Source: DAISJI01 sp964559835 (GTDB taxonomy: Bacteria; Acidobacteriota; Terriglobia; Terriglobales; Acidobacteriaceae). Taken from it: a stretch of 64,000 nt of DNA. Made by a program: the position numbers and the translations under genes. This document shows, one piece after another, positions 52,101 to 59,254 of the stretch. The DNA is taken from the NCBI GenBank assembly GCA_964559835.1, contig CAZLJE010000005.1:62001-126000 (forward strand), written 5' to 3'. Position 1 is the stretch's first letter. Every line of letters begins with the position of its first letter. The notes beneath the pieces are model-generated. The model saw only the letters and a list, made by a program, of their open reading frames with translations, was not told the DNA's origin and did not search any database.

Positions 52101-53897
52101 GACCACGGTGCCTTCGGGCGAGGCGACGACGGCGTAGAGCGCGGTCTCGGGAATGGCGCCGCCGCTGGTGATGGCAGTCAGGCGCGCGCCACGACGGGCG
52201 CGCAGGCGGCGATTCACGCCGTCGCGATGCAGGTAAGCGCCGTAACGCCCGCGGCGCGACGAGATGCCTTCCGAGAGCATCGCGACCACGGAATCGAAAT
52301 CTTCGCGCGAGAGATTGCGATACGGGTAGGCGCTGCGGACGAGGTCGAACAGTGCGTCTTCGTCGCAAGCATCCCGGCCCAAAAACATTGCCGATTGCCC
52401 ATTGTCGATTGCCGATTGAGTCGAGTGCAGTGCCGCGCCGCTGGCGCTCGGGTTGTTGTCGACAGCCGACCCAGCGCTTCCGCGCTGGGCTAACGAATTC
52501 CGCGGCTCCGCCGCTGAGTGATGGGCGGCGCATTCGGCGACGAGCTGCTGGGCGAGGATGTCGAGGGGAGCGTCGGGGATAAGGATGCGGTCGAGATCGT
52601 CTTCGTGGATCGCGCGGACGAGAGCGGCGAGCTCGACGAGGTCGTCGCGCGTGGTCGCGAAGAGCCGGCCTTTGGGCGTCGCGCCGCGCCAGTGGCCCGC
52701 GCGTCCTATGCGTTGCAGGGCGACCGCGATGGAGCGCGGAGTAGAGATCTGGATGACGAGATCGACGTGGCCGATGTCGATGCCGAGCTGTAAGGATGCG
52801 GTCGCGACGAGGACGCGGAGCTGTCCGTTCTTCAGGCGATTTTCGGCGTCGAGGCGGAGCTTGCGCGCGAGCGAGCCATGGTGCGCGGCGACTTTGTCGG
52901 CGCCCAGGCGTTCGCCGAGGTGAAGCGCGATACGCTCGGCCATGCGCCGGGTGTTGACGAAGAGAAGCGTGGAGCGATGCTCTTCGATGAGCTGGACGAT
53001 GCGGTCGTACATCTCGTCCCACATCTCGTTGGTGCAGATGGGACCGAGGGCAGACCGAGGTACTTCGATCTGGATGTCGAGAGCGCGACGATGGCCGACG
53101 TCGACGATGGCGGGAAGAGTCGGGTCGTCCCTACGGGACTCGGATCCATTCTGTGCGCCTGTCCCCAGGACTTCGTCCTGGGCTACCAGCGGACGTGCCT
53201 CCGGCACTTCGGAAAACGCAACGCCACACAAGAATTCGGCAATCTGCTCGATGGGCTTCTGGGTGGCGGAGAGGCCGATGCGGATAGGCTTCGGGCGGCC
53301 GTTTTCCGAGATCAGCGCGTCGAGGCGCTCTAACGAGAGTGTTAGATGCGCGCCGCGTTTGTCGCCGGCAACGGCGTGGATCTCGTCGACGATGACGGTA
53401 TCGACGTGCCGCAGGATCTCGCGGCTGGCGCCGGCGGTGAGCAGGATGTAGAGCGACTCGGGGGTCGTGACCAGGATATGCGGCGGACGCTTGAGCATCG
53501 CACGGCGCTCCCTCGGGAGCGTGTCACCGGTGCGGACCGCGGTGCGGATCTCGGGCATGAGGAGGCCGCGAGCCGCCGCGAGTTGGAGGATCTCGCCCAG
53601 CGGGGCTTCGAGGTTCTTCTGGATGTCGTTGCCGAGAGCCTTCAGCGGGGAGACGTACAGGACTTCGGTGCAGTCGCGGAGGTCGCCGGCCAGCGCCTGG
53701 CGGACGAGGCGGTCGATGCAGGCGAGGAATGCTGTGAGCGTCTTTCCGGAGCCGGTGGGCGCGGCGATCAGGGTCGGGCGGCGGGCGAGAATGTGCGGCC
53801 AGCCCTGGATTTGAGGCTCGGTCGGGCTGCCGAAGCGCGCCAGGAACCAGTCGCGAACGACCGGGTGCGCCCAATCAAGAGAATCACCACCCCACAT
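49149..53897 (-). CDS. lhr: Lhr-type DEAD/DEAH-box helicase with in-frame repeat insertions
   Basis: 1582 residues. The Walker A box is APTGSGKT (46-53), with DEIHAV (171-176) as the DEAH box and further motifs LYVSPLKALGN, TPESLY, LLFVNTRRMAERIA and GRAGHW. The long C-terminal Lhr domain follows. It unwinds DNA or RNA:DNA hybrids with 3'-5' polarity in repair and is usually near 1400-1450 residues. Here seven stretches made of known repeats sit in-frame: 53126-53209, 52387-52514, 50786-50832, 50613-50640, 50421-50455, 49951-50056 and 49725-49752. Removing them would bring the length close to normal. They fall at non-conserved loops, and the reading frame remains open over 4.7 kb. Confidence 0.92.
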   Translation of the reverse strand: MWGGDSLDWAHPVVRDWFLARFGSPTEPQIQGWPHILARRPTLIAAPTGSGKTLTAFLACIDRLVRQALAGDLRDCTEVLYVSPLKALGNDIQKNLEAPLGEILQLAAARGLLMPEIRTAVRTGDTLPRERRAMLKRPPHILVTTPESLYILLTAGASREILRHVDTVIVDEIHAVAGDKRGAHLTLSLERLDALISENGRPKPIRIGLSATQKPIEQIAEFLCGVAFSEVPEARPLVAQDEVLGTGAQNGSESRRDDPTLPAIVDVGHRRALDIQIEVPRSALGPICTNEMWDEMYDRIVQLIEEHRSTLLFVNTRRMAERIALHLGERLGADKVAAHHGSLARKLRLDAENRLKNGQLRVLVATASLQLGIDIGHVDLVIQISTPRSIAVALQRIGRAGHWRGATPKGRLFATTRDDLVELAALVRAIHEDDLDRILIPDAPLDILAQQLVAECAAHHSAAEPRNSLAQRGSAGSAVDNNPSASGAALHSTQSAIDNGQSAMFLGRDACDEDALFDLVRSAYPYRNLSREDFDSVVAMLSEGISSRRGRYGAYLHRDGVNRRLRARRGARLTAITSGGAIPETALYAVVASPEGTVVGTVDEDFAVESLAGDIFLLGNTSWRIQRVESKSGRILVEDAQGQPPNIPFWRGEAPARTAELSHRVGELMQTVSDFIPKDHDACRSIALGKVNWTALRNDAVISGAIDWLKQNCALDDPGAEQLIEYVVSGRAVLGAVPTPNTIIAERFFDEGGGMQLILHAPFGGRVNRAWGLSLRKRFCVSFNFELQAAATDNGLNIALAEQHSFPLADVFHFLQPETVQDVLQQAVLTGSPIFGTRFRWDANRSLALLRYRGGKKVPAPIQRIQADDLLASVFPDVAACQENIEGDIQLPDHPLVREVMKDVMHEAMDIDGLIAVLRGIQDGSIRCIAVDTPVPSAFSHEILNANPYAYLDDAPLEERRARAVEMRRVLPESVLEEVGKLDPTAIAQVQQEAWPDIRDAEELHDALMTLISLPVHALNACHPEEDVSPTKDLCISPPAAWNIYFAELLRANRVGAARVGDKEFWFAAERINQFAAIYPAAEFIAGNWQLATGNRSDALLQSLTGWTQHLGPTSAPELAALLSLPENEVDQTLLRLESTGAILRGSFRPKPYAQSPAPEFCDRRLLARIHRLTVATLRKEIEPVTQAQFMRWLLRWQHVAPDTQVRGELGTLEVLKQLQGFELAANGWERDVLSRRIADYDSADLDQLCLTGAIGWGRLSPHPATLETCTSQACLATQEVPKARTLVAQSLPRACRGDDVLGNLTSKIPESRRDEPTVVTRRIIPTSVAPITFFLREDSDWMQPHDLSDEERSLSDNARSVLKLLRDRGALFFSDIQKALASDERLATSDHKNALWELVAAGLVTADAFENLRALIGNRRPQTGPVRVKKRQTAGRWSLLHADPTERSKAVHATCRMLLSRYGVVFRELLAREAISIPWREVAQCFRRMEDRGEVRGGRFIHGFIGEQFALPVAVDSLRAIRRLEPTGETITISAADPLNLVGIIVPGDRVVAISGRTVTYRDGVPVIDAANAVASALAGD
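49725..49752 (-). repeat. In-frame heptamer array in lhr
   Basis: Four units: GTCGCTA twice, GTCGCTC and GTCGCTT. It encodes part of DERLATSDHKNAL, just before the conserved LWELVAAGLVTAD. Confidence 0.75.
49951..50056 (-). repeat. In-frame REP-B cluster in lhr with a nested repeat
   Basis: A 49951-49969 GAGTCCCGTAGGGAC-type palindrome, a 49987-50041 GTAG-type REP split by a CTCGGGGCAGGCT-type repeat, and a short GTGCCGAAGGCAC palindrome near 50044. It encodes KARTLVAQSLPRACRGDD and following. Confidence 0.75.
50421..50455 (-). repeat. In-frame heptamer array in lhr
   Basis: Five units such as GGGCGTA and GGGCTTA, the same family as the intergenic array 59052-59107. It encodes a stretch just before FCDRRLLARIHRLT. 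Confidence 0.8.
50613..50640 (-). repeat. In-frame heptamer array in lhr
   Basis: GTTGCCA repeated four times without change (minus strand TGGCAAC); encodes GNWQLATGN. Confidence 0.8.
50786..50832 (-). repeat. In-frame GTCATCC-family repeat in lhr
   Basis: Minus strand starts GTCATCCTGAGGAGGACGTC and matches the intergenic copy at 34165-34208. It encodes the Cys/His-containing CHPEEDVSPTKDLCIS. Confidence 0.7.
52387..52514 (-). repeat. In-frame heptamer plus palindrome insertion in lhr
   Basis: Contains ATTGCCG-type heptamers (52387-52421), CCCAGCGC with GCGCTGGG (52470-52489) and GCGGC with GCCGC (52502-52514). The heptamers are almost the same as the intergenic array 54333-54360. Encodes about 43 residues (AEPRNSLAQRGSAGS ... 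NGQSAMF). Confidence 0.8.
53126..53209 (-). repeat. In-frame REP-B cluster in lhr
   Basis: GAGTCCCGTAGGGAC palindrome (53126-53143), CCCAGGACTTCGTCCTGGG with CTACC (53165-53187), GTGCCGGAGGCAC (53194-53206). It encodes PEARPLVAQDEVLGTG and SESRRDDP between helicase motifs. Confidence 0.8.
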
Positions 53898-53940
53898 CAG
53901 GTGATTGTACCAGTTTCGCCTAATGTTCGCCGCTGGGATT

Positions 53941-54312
53941 TCAGGGGATGATCGAAGTATCAGGCGTGCGGTAATCCTCTTTCATTTTTTCGCGGATCGA
54001 TTTGGCGAGCTTCTCGACGGCTTCGGCCTTGCGGATGACGTCGACGGAGAGGACGTTTTCGTTGGTCTTGTCGACGTACTGCTTGAGTTCGGTGGCAAGC
54101 TCGAGAAGCTGATCGGTGTCGCGCTTGATACGGGCGGCGCGGTCCTTGTTCATGGCCTTGACGCGCTCGTGCTCACGCTTGATCTCATCGGGCGATGGCG
54201 CCGTGTGATGTTCGCGAATCTGCGGGTCAGCGATGACGGGATCGACCTGGGAGCGGAGCGTGGGCGCGGAGAAGACGAGCGTAAAAAAAAGAGCCAAAGA
54301 TGAAAGCCGCAC
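53941..54312 (-). CDS. Small secreted coiled-coil protein
   Basis: 123 residues with a signal peptide (MRLSSLALFFTLVFSAPTLRS) and a highly charged helical remainder (SPDEIKREHERVKAMNKDRAARIKRDTDQLLEL, then EKLAKSIREKMKEDY). I do not recognise a family. It may be a periplasmic helix-rich protein. It is located upstream of and in the same direction as the Lhr gene, which starts 44 bases beyond its stop codon. Confidence 0.6.
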   Translation of the reverse strand: MRLSSLALFFTLVFSAPTLRSQVDPVIADPQIREHHTAPSPDEIKREHERVKAMNKDRAARIKRDTDQLLELATELKQYVDKTNENVLSVDVIRKAEAVEKLAKSIREKMKEDYRTPDTSIIP

Positions 54313-54332
54313 AAGCGAACCTCAAAACCATT

Positions 54333-54360
54333 TCCGATTGTCGATTTCCGATTGCCGATT
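54333..54360. repeat. Heptamer array, 4 units
   Basis: Units TCCGATT, GTCGATT, TCCGATT and GCCGATT, 20 bases upstream of the coiled-coil gene start. Closely related to the array inside lhr at 52387-52421. Confidence 0.75.
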
Positions 54361-54488
54361 GTTAGTCAGCCATGACGATCAGAAATCTCAGGACAGAAAT
54401 GAGTTGATGAATCGTCGATTATACGCGGCAGACGCATCGGCAACGGAAACCGAGCCGGGCAGCACTTGTTATAATCCGGGGTTTCGCG

Positions 54489-55367
54489 ATGCCTGAACGA
54501 GAAATCCATAACATGAGTGAACTGTTCGCCCGCTGGCGCGTGGATTCGCTCGACTTTCTTCATCACCACGCGCCGAAGGTGGCGATCATCCTGATCGAGG
54601 CCGCGGTGCTGATCTGGATCGTGCGGCTGATCAGCGGTCGGTTGAAGAAATTTGGCGAGAGCAAGGCATTGCCCAGCGGCATCCGCGCGCAACAGCTCAA
54701 GACACTGAGCGGGATCGTTTACAGCGCCGGGCTTTTCATCATCATCTTCAATACCCTGCTGCAGATCCTGCCGGAGTTCGGAATCAATATCGGGCCGCTG
54801 CTGGCGAGCGCGGGCGTGGCGGGACTGGCGATCGGTTTCGGCGCGCAGACGCTGGTCAAGGACGTCATCAACGGCTTCTTCATCCTGATGGAGAACCAGT
54901 ACGAGGTCGGGGATGTCATCTCGACGGGCGGCATCACGGGGACGGTCGAGAACATGACGCTGCGCAAGACGCTGGTGCGCGATGACCGTGGCGCGCTGGC
55001 GACGATCCCGAACAGCACCATCGCCGTGGTATCGAACCTGACGCGAGATTGGGCGCAGGTGGCGCTGCACGTGACCGTCGCGTATACCGAGAAGAGCGAC
55101 CGGATCATCGAGTTGCTGACGCAGATCGGGCAGGAGTTGCGCCACGACCCGCACTGGGCGGACGCGCTGGTGAGCGATCCGCAGGTGCCGGGCATCGAGA
55201 AGGTGACGGGAAACGACGTCGAGTACCTGATGCTGGTGAAGACGCGGCCGGGGACGCAGTACGCGGTCACGCGGGAGCTGCGGCGGCGGATCAAAGAGTG
55301 CTTTGAGAAAAATAATATTCAGCCCGGCGGGCCGGGCCGGATGTATGTGGTAGATCAAAAGACGTAA
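54489..55367 (+). CDS. MscS-family mechanosensitive channel
   Basis: 292 residues. Three hydrophobic segments (about 30-50, 73-92, 98-120). The third matches the MscS pore helix (GPLLASAGVAGLAIGFGAQTLVKDVINGFFI), and the beta domain follows (YEVGDVISTGGITGTVENMTLRKTLVRD). It opens under membrane tension to release solutes. An ATG at 54513 gives a slightly shorter start (MSELFARW). Its stop codon TAA (55365-55367) lies within a heptamer array. Confidence 0.9.
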   Translation: MPEREIHNMSELFARWRVDSLDFLHHHAPKVAIILIEAAVLIWIVRLISGRLKKFGESKALPSGIRAQQLKTLSGIVYSAGLFIIIFNTLLQILPEFGINIGPLLASAGVAGLAIGFGAQTLVKDVINGFFILMENQYEVGDVISTGGITGTVENMTLRKTLVRDDRGALATIPNSTIAVVSNLTRDWAQVALHVTVAYTEKSDRIIELLTQIGQELRHDPHWADALVSDPQVPGIEKVTGNDVEYLMLVKTRPGTQYAVTRELRRRIKECFEKNNIQPGGPGRMYVVDQKT

Positions 55368-55446
55368 GTCGTGAGTCGTAGGCCGTAGGTCGAGACCAAA
55401 CCTTCAATTCCGACCTACGACCTACCGCCTACGACCTACCGTTCAC
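55364..55446. repeat. Paired heptamer arrays between MscS and SDR genes
   Basis: Left arm (55364-55391): units like GTAAGTC, GTGAGTC and GTAGGTC. Right arm (55412-55446): GACCTAC three times among five units, reverse complementary. It includes the MscS stop codon. Confidence 0.75.
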
Positions 55447-55454
55447 GAACGAGT

Positions 55455-56243
55455 ATGGACCTGGGGATCAGAGGGCGAGTGGCGATCGTCGCAGCGGCGA
55501 GCCAGGGACTGGGACGCGCGACGGCGGAGGCGCTGGCAGCGGAAGGGGTGAACCTCGCGCTGTGCGCGCGCAACGTCGAACCACTGCACGCGGCGGCGGA
55601 CGCGATCGCGAAACGGTTCGGAGTGGGAGTGTTCGCGCACGCGACCGACGTCACCATCGCGGAAGAGGTGGAAGGGTTCGTGCGGCGAACGGTCGAGCGC
55701 ATGGGGCGGATGGACATCTGCGTGACGAACGCGGGCGGACCTCCGGCGAAGCCGTTCGCGGAGACGACGATCGAGGAATGGCAGCGGGCGCTCAGCCTGA
55801 GTTTCCTGTCGGTGGTGAACTTCGCGCACGTGGTGCTGCCCGAGATGCAGAAGCAGCGCTGGGGAAGGTTCGTCACGATCACGTCGGTGACGGTGAAGCA
55901 GCCGGTGCCGAACCTGGTGTACTCGAACGCGGCGCGGTCGGCGGTGGTCGGGCTCGTGCGCAGCCTGGCAAATGAGTATGGGCCGTACGGGGTCACGGTC
56001 AACAACGTCGGGCCGGGCTACACGGCGACCGATCGCCTGAAGGAACTGGCAGCGGCGAACAGCAAGGCGTCCGGACGGAGCGAGGAAGACATTTTCGCGA
56101 GCTGGGGAGCAGGCGCGGCACTGGCGAGAGTGGGACGGCCCGAAGAAGTAGCCGACGCGGTGGCGTGGCTGGCATCGGAGAGGGCGTCGTTCGTCACCGG
56201 GCAAACCCTGCTGGTGGATGGCGGGACGTACAAGGGGCTGTAG
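55455..56243 (+). CDS. SDR-family oxidoreductase lacking the catalytic lysine
   Basis: 262 residues, classical SDR: NAD(P) motif AAASQGLGRATA (Gly-rich loop about 14-20), VTNAGGPPAKPF, SVTVKQPVPNLVYSNAARSA and PGYTATDR. In most members the last-but-one is YxxxK; here it is YSNAAR, so the Tyr is present and the Lys is replaced by Ala, as in a small SDR subgroup with SNALR. 3-oxoacyl-ACP reductase-like by overall pattern; activity is not assured. It starts 8 bases after a repeat array and its stop is followed 2 bases later by another. Confidence 0.85.
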   Translation: MDLGIRGRVAIVAAASQGLGRATAEALAAEGVNLALCARNVEPLHAAADAIAKRFGVGVFAHATDVTIAEEVEGFVRRTVERMGRMDICVTNAGGPPAKPFAETTIEEWQRALSLSFLSVVNFAHVVLPEMQKQRWGRFVTITSVTVKQPVPNLVYSNAARSAVVGLVRSLANEYGPYGVTVNNVGPGYTATDRLKELAAANSKASGRSEEDIFASWGAGAALARVGRPEEVADAVAWLASERASFVTGQTLLVDGGTYKGL

Positions 56244-56245
56244 GA

Positions 56246-56280
56246 GCGGCTTTCGGGCTTCGGCTTCCGGGTTTCGGCCT
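56246..56280. repeat. Heptamer array, 5 units
   Basis: Units such as TCGGGCT, TCGGCTT and TCGGCCT, beginning 2 bases after the SDR stop codon. Confidence 0.65.
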
Positions 56281-56412
56281 CAAAATCCCCGGCTAAGCCA
56301 AACCCGGGGTTACCCCGGCGCCGTTTACTGGTCACGCGCGGACGCCAATCGGCATCTTATGGTATGAGCCCGATCGACGGGCGGCCGGACTTCTCTCCAG
56401 GAACTGGGGCCA

Positions 56413-57066
56413 ATGCACGGGTTCATCCTTATAGACGGGCTGGGTACGGTCGCGTTTCTTTCCATCTGGTATGTCCTCTTCATTCGTTACAACCGGCGCA
56501 GGGCGAAGGAGATCCTGCAACGACTTCGCGGCGCGTTCTCCAGCCAGGCGCAGATCATGAGCGTGCGCTGGATGGGCGCCTCGCGCTTCATCGTCAAGCT
56601 GCGGGTCGTAAGCACGCTGTTCCAGCACGCGACAGTGCAGGTGCGCATGCATCGGCGGCAGGTCCCGTTCCTGTGGGCGTGGGAGCGGCTGCACAAGCGG
56701 CAGGAACAGATGACCTTCGAAGCCGACCTGGAGTGCCCACCCGGATTCAACCTGGAAGTGCAAAATCACCGCTGGTGCGGCCGCACGCGCAAGTTTCCGC
56801 GTGACCTGCGGCGCGTCGCGCTCGACCAGTGCGGCCCGTTCGTGCTGACGACGCGCAACGACTGGCAGCGGGAGATCACGTCAATGATGAGCGCGCTGGT
56901 GGCGTCACGGGACTGCGATTTCCTGAGCGTCAATTTCCGGCGAACGTCACCGCACTTCTCGGCGACGGTGCCGCTGTATTCGATCGCGCCGGAGTCGGCG
57001 GGCGACGCGCAGTTGTTCGATGTGCTGCGAGAGTTGGCGTCGTGCGCGCAGGTCACGAAATTCTGA
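56413..57066 (+). CDS. Hypothetical protein with N-terminal membrane anchor
   Basis: 217 residues. One membrane segment near residues 6-24 (LIDGLGTVAFLSIWYVLFIRY) followed by a basic, globular part without motif I know. Cys-containing segments ECPPGF and WCGR occur mid-protein. A purine-rich stretch (CAGGAACTGGGGCCA) lies before the ATG. It ends 1 base before a heptamer array and converges with a dehydrogenase gene. Confidence 0.65.
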   Translation: MHGFILIDGLGTVAFLSIWYVLFIRYNRRRAKEILQRLRGAFSSQAQIMSVRWMGASRFIVKLRVVSTLFQHATVQVRMHRRQVPFLWAWERLHKRQEQMTFEADLECPPGFNLEVQNHRWCGRTRKFPRDLRRVALDQCGPFVLTTRNDWQREITSMMSALVASRDCDFLSVNFRRTSPHFSATVPLYSIAPESAGDAQLFDVLRELASCAQVTKF

Positions 57067-57067
57067 A

Positions 57068-57179
57068 GAGTACCAAGTAATAAGTACTGAGTAATAAGAT
57101 CGAGCTCCGGAGCCGGAGCTTTATGTCACGATAACGGGGTAGTTGGTAGTTGGTACTTGGTACTCATTACTTATTACTC
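57068..57179. repeat. Paired heptamer arrays between convergent stop codons
   Basis: Left arm (57068-57102) has units like GAGTACC and AAGTAAT; right arm (57138-57179) six units like GGTAGTT, GGTACTT and ATTACTT. The GAGTACCAAGTA segment recurs exactly as its reverse complement. It starts 1 base after one stop and contains the TAA (57167-57169) of the convergent gene. Confidence 0.75.
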
Positions 57180-58042
57180 GTTTCCAGCCCGGCCCACTTT
57201 TCCAATAGCGAGAGCGTCGCGGCGTAGTCGAGGTCGGCCTGGCCTTCCTCGGTCGCGATCTCGTAGATCTCGTCGACTGTTTCGAGGCCCGGCAGCTTGA
57301 CGCGGTATTCGCGGGCGGCGTCGAGCATGAGATGGATGTCCTTGTGCATGAGCCGGAGCGGAAAATTCGGCGTGAAATCGTGGTTGAGGATGAAGGGCGC
57401 CTTGTAGTCGCTCACGCCCGACTTGACCATGGTGTTGTTGATAAACTCGAACATGCGCTCGCGATCAACGCCGAGCTTTGCCGTCAAAGTAAGGGCTTCC
57501 GCCAAGCCTTCGTAGATCAGGGCGATCATGAGGTTGCCGCCGAGTTTGCAGGCCTGCCCCTTCCCGGTCTCGCCGAGGCGCAGTACCTTCTTGCCCATAG
57601 CGCCCAACAGTGGGGTGAGGCGTTCGACGCTGGCATCGGACCCGCCGACGATGAAGATCAACTGTCCCGATGCGGCGCCGATCTTGGAGCCGGTGACGGG
57701 AGCGTCGACGTAGTCGGCGCCCTTCGCGCGCACGCGCTCTGCAAAACGCAGGGTCGCCGACGGTGAGATGGTGCTGGAGTCGACAACGATCATGCCCCGC
57801 TCCAGCGAATTGTCGACGCCGTCGGCGCCGAACAGCACTTGCTCGACGGCAGCGGTATCGGAGACGCACATCCAGACGACCTCGCGGCCGCGCGCGGCTT
57901 CCGCCGGGGTTGCGGCGGTCACAGCGCCTTCGACGGATTTACCGGGGGTGCGGTTCCACACGGCGACGTCGTGGCCCGCCTTGACGAGATTCGTGGCCAT
58001 CGATTGGCCCATGATGCCGAGACCCAGAAATGCTACTCGCAT
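57167..58042 (-). CDS. NAD-binding beta-hydroxyacid dehydrogenase family protein
   Basis: 291 residues. GLGIMGQSMATNLVKAGHDVAVWNRTPGK is the NAD(P) motif of the 3-hydroxyisobutyrate dehydrogenase/GLYR1 family; VDAPVTGSKIGAASGQLIFIVGG, GKGQACKLGGNL (catalytic Lys in KLGGNLM) and the helix around FINNTMVKSG are also conserved. It oxidises a beta-hydroxyacid or reduces glyoxylate/succinic semialdehyde. Its last residues (TSNK) and stop codon come from the heptamer array. Good ribosome binding site GAGGTG before ATG 58042. Confidence 0.9.
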   Translation of the reverse strand: MRVAFLGLGIMGQSMATNLVKAGHDVAVWNRTPGKSVEGAVTAATPAEAARGREVVWMCVSDTAAVEQVLFGADGVDNSLERGMIVVDSSTISPSATLRFAERVRAKGADYVDAPVTGSKIGAASGQLIFIVGGSDASVERLTPLLGAMGKKVLRLGETGKGQACKLGGNLMIALIYEGLAEALTLTAKLGVDRERMFEFINNTMVKSGVSDYKAPFILNHDFTPNFPLRLMHKDIHLMLDAAREYRVKLPGLETVDEIYEIATEEGQADLDYAATLSLLEKWAGLETSNK

Positions 58043-58174
58043 GGGAAAACACCTCAGAAACTTTCGATTAGAAATGAGACGTCGGACAGGGTCAACACCA
58101 TTCCTGATTTTCGTGCTGTGAAAGGGCGGGCATGCAGCGGAATCGTAAGTGGGTTTGTCCGCGTCTAATCAGGA

Positions 58175-59059
58175 GTGTCATACGTAAACCTCAGGGGACG
58201 GGCCAAGCAATTCACTAAACTGGTCCGCCATTCGGTGCTGACGCCGCGCACCGGGCGGACGCGCAAACCGAAACTGGCGCACGCGGGCCAGATGGCGCTC
58301 ACCTTCATCGGACATTCCAGCTTCTTCGCGCAGATCGGTGGCGCTAACGTCATCATCGACCCTATCTTCACCCGCTGGTTGTTCCTGCTGAAGCGGCTGC
58401 GGCGGCCAGGGCTGCGGATCAGCGACTTGCCGGCAATGGACGTGGTGCTGGTCAGCCACGCGCATTTCGACCACCTGCACCGGCCGTCGCTGCGGGCGAT
58501 CGTGCGCAATAACCGGCAGAAGCATGCGCCGGCGCCGCTGATCGTCGTGCCGAAAAATGTCGCCGACCTGGTGTCGGACCTCGGGTTCCGGCGCATCGTC
58601 GAACTGGACTGGTGGGACGAACACCGGGAAGGCAAGCTGACAATCACGCACACGCCCTCGAAGCACTGGGGCGCGCGCATCATCCGCGACATGCACCGCG
58701 GCTACGGCGGGTACGTGTTGCGCAATGGCGGGCACTCGCTTTATCACGCCGGCGACACCGCATACTTCCATGGCTTTCACGAGATCGGGCAGCGGCTGGC
58801 GCCGGATGTCGCACTACTGCCCATCGGCGCGTACCATCCAGCGTCGTTCCGCAACGTGCACACGAATCCTGCCGACGCGGTGCGCGCGTTCCTTGACCTT
58901 GGCGCGCAATGGATGACGCCGATGCATTACGGAACGTTTCGCCTTTCGCACGAACCGATGGACGAACCGTTGCAGTTTCTCGACCGGGAAGCGACTAAGC
59001 ATGGCGTGCGCGATCGCGTGCTGGTGCTGGAAGAAGGCGTGACAAAAATCTGGGCTTAG
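58175..59059 (+). CDS. MBL-fold metal hydrolase, NAPE-PLD/UlaG-like
   Basis: 294 residues. The metallo-beta-lactamase signature SHAHFDHLHRPS (H-x-H-x-D-H), GHSSFFAQIGG near the N-terminus, and later GDTAYFHGFHEIG, PIGAYHP and MHYGTFRLSHEP supply the metal ligands. Similar to UlaG lactonase and NAPE-PLD phospholipase folds; the exact substrate is unknown. Start is GTG 58175. The last two residues and the stop codon are encoded by a heptamer array. Confidence 0.9.
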   Translation: MSYVNLRGRAKQFTKLVRHSVLTPRTGRTRKPKLAHAGQMALTFIGHSSFFAQIGGANVIIDPIFTRWLFLLKRLRRPGLRISDLPAMDVVLVSHAHFDHLHRPSLRAIVRNNRQKHAPAPLIVVPKNVADLVSDLGFRRIVELDWWDEHREGKLTITHTPSKHWGARIIRDMHRGYGGYVLRNGGHSLYHAGDTAYFHGFHEIGQRLAPDVALLPIGAYHPASFRNVHTNPADAVRAFLDLGAQWMTPMHYGTFRLSHEPMDEPLQFLDREATKHGVRDRVLVLEEGVTKIWA

Positions 59060-59107
59060 GGCGTAGGGCTTGGGGCGTAGGGCTTAGGGCTTAGGTTTTA
59101 GGGCTTA
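59052..59107. repeat. Heptamer array, 8 units
   Basis: Units GGGCTTA (five, one as GGGCTTG-like), GGGCGTA (two) and GGTTTTA follow each other with exact 7-base spacing. TAG of the MBL gene is at 59057-59059. Same heptamer family as the in-frame array in lhr at 50421-50455. Confidence 0.85.
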
Positions 59108-59217
59108 GGGCATCAGCGAGAACGGCGCGCGAGGAGTACTACACGAAGTCACCGGCGGAAGAGTCCATCTGCGTGAATTCGCATCGGGGTGTGCGGCTGG
59201 ATTAGGGACTTCCTAGT

Positions 59218-59252
59218 CCCACCCTTCCAAAACCGGTCAGGGTGGGGCACCC
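59218..59252 (-). repeat. REP-A palindrome, copy 8 (inverted)
   Basis: CCCACCCT (59218-59225) and AGGGTGGG (59239-59246), then GCACCC; same variant as copies 2 and 7. It ends 2 bases before the glycerate kinase stop codon. Confidence 0.8.
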
Positions 59253-59254
59253 AT

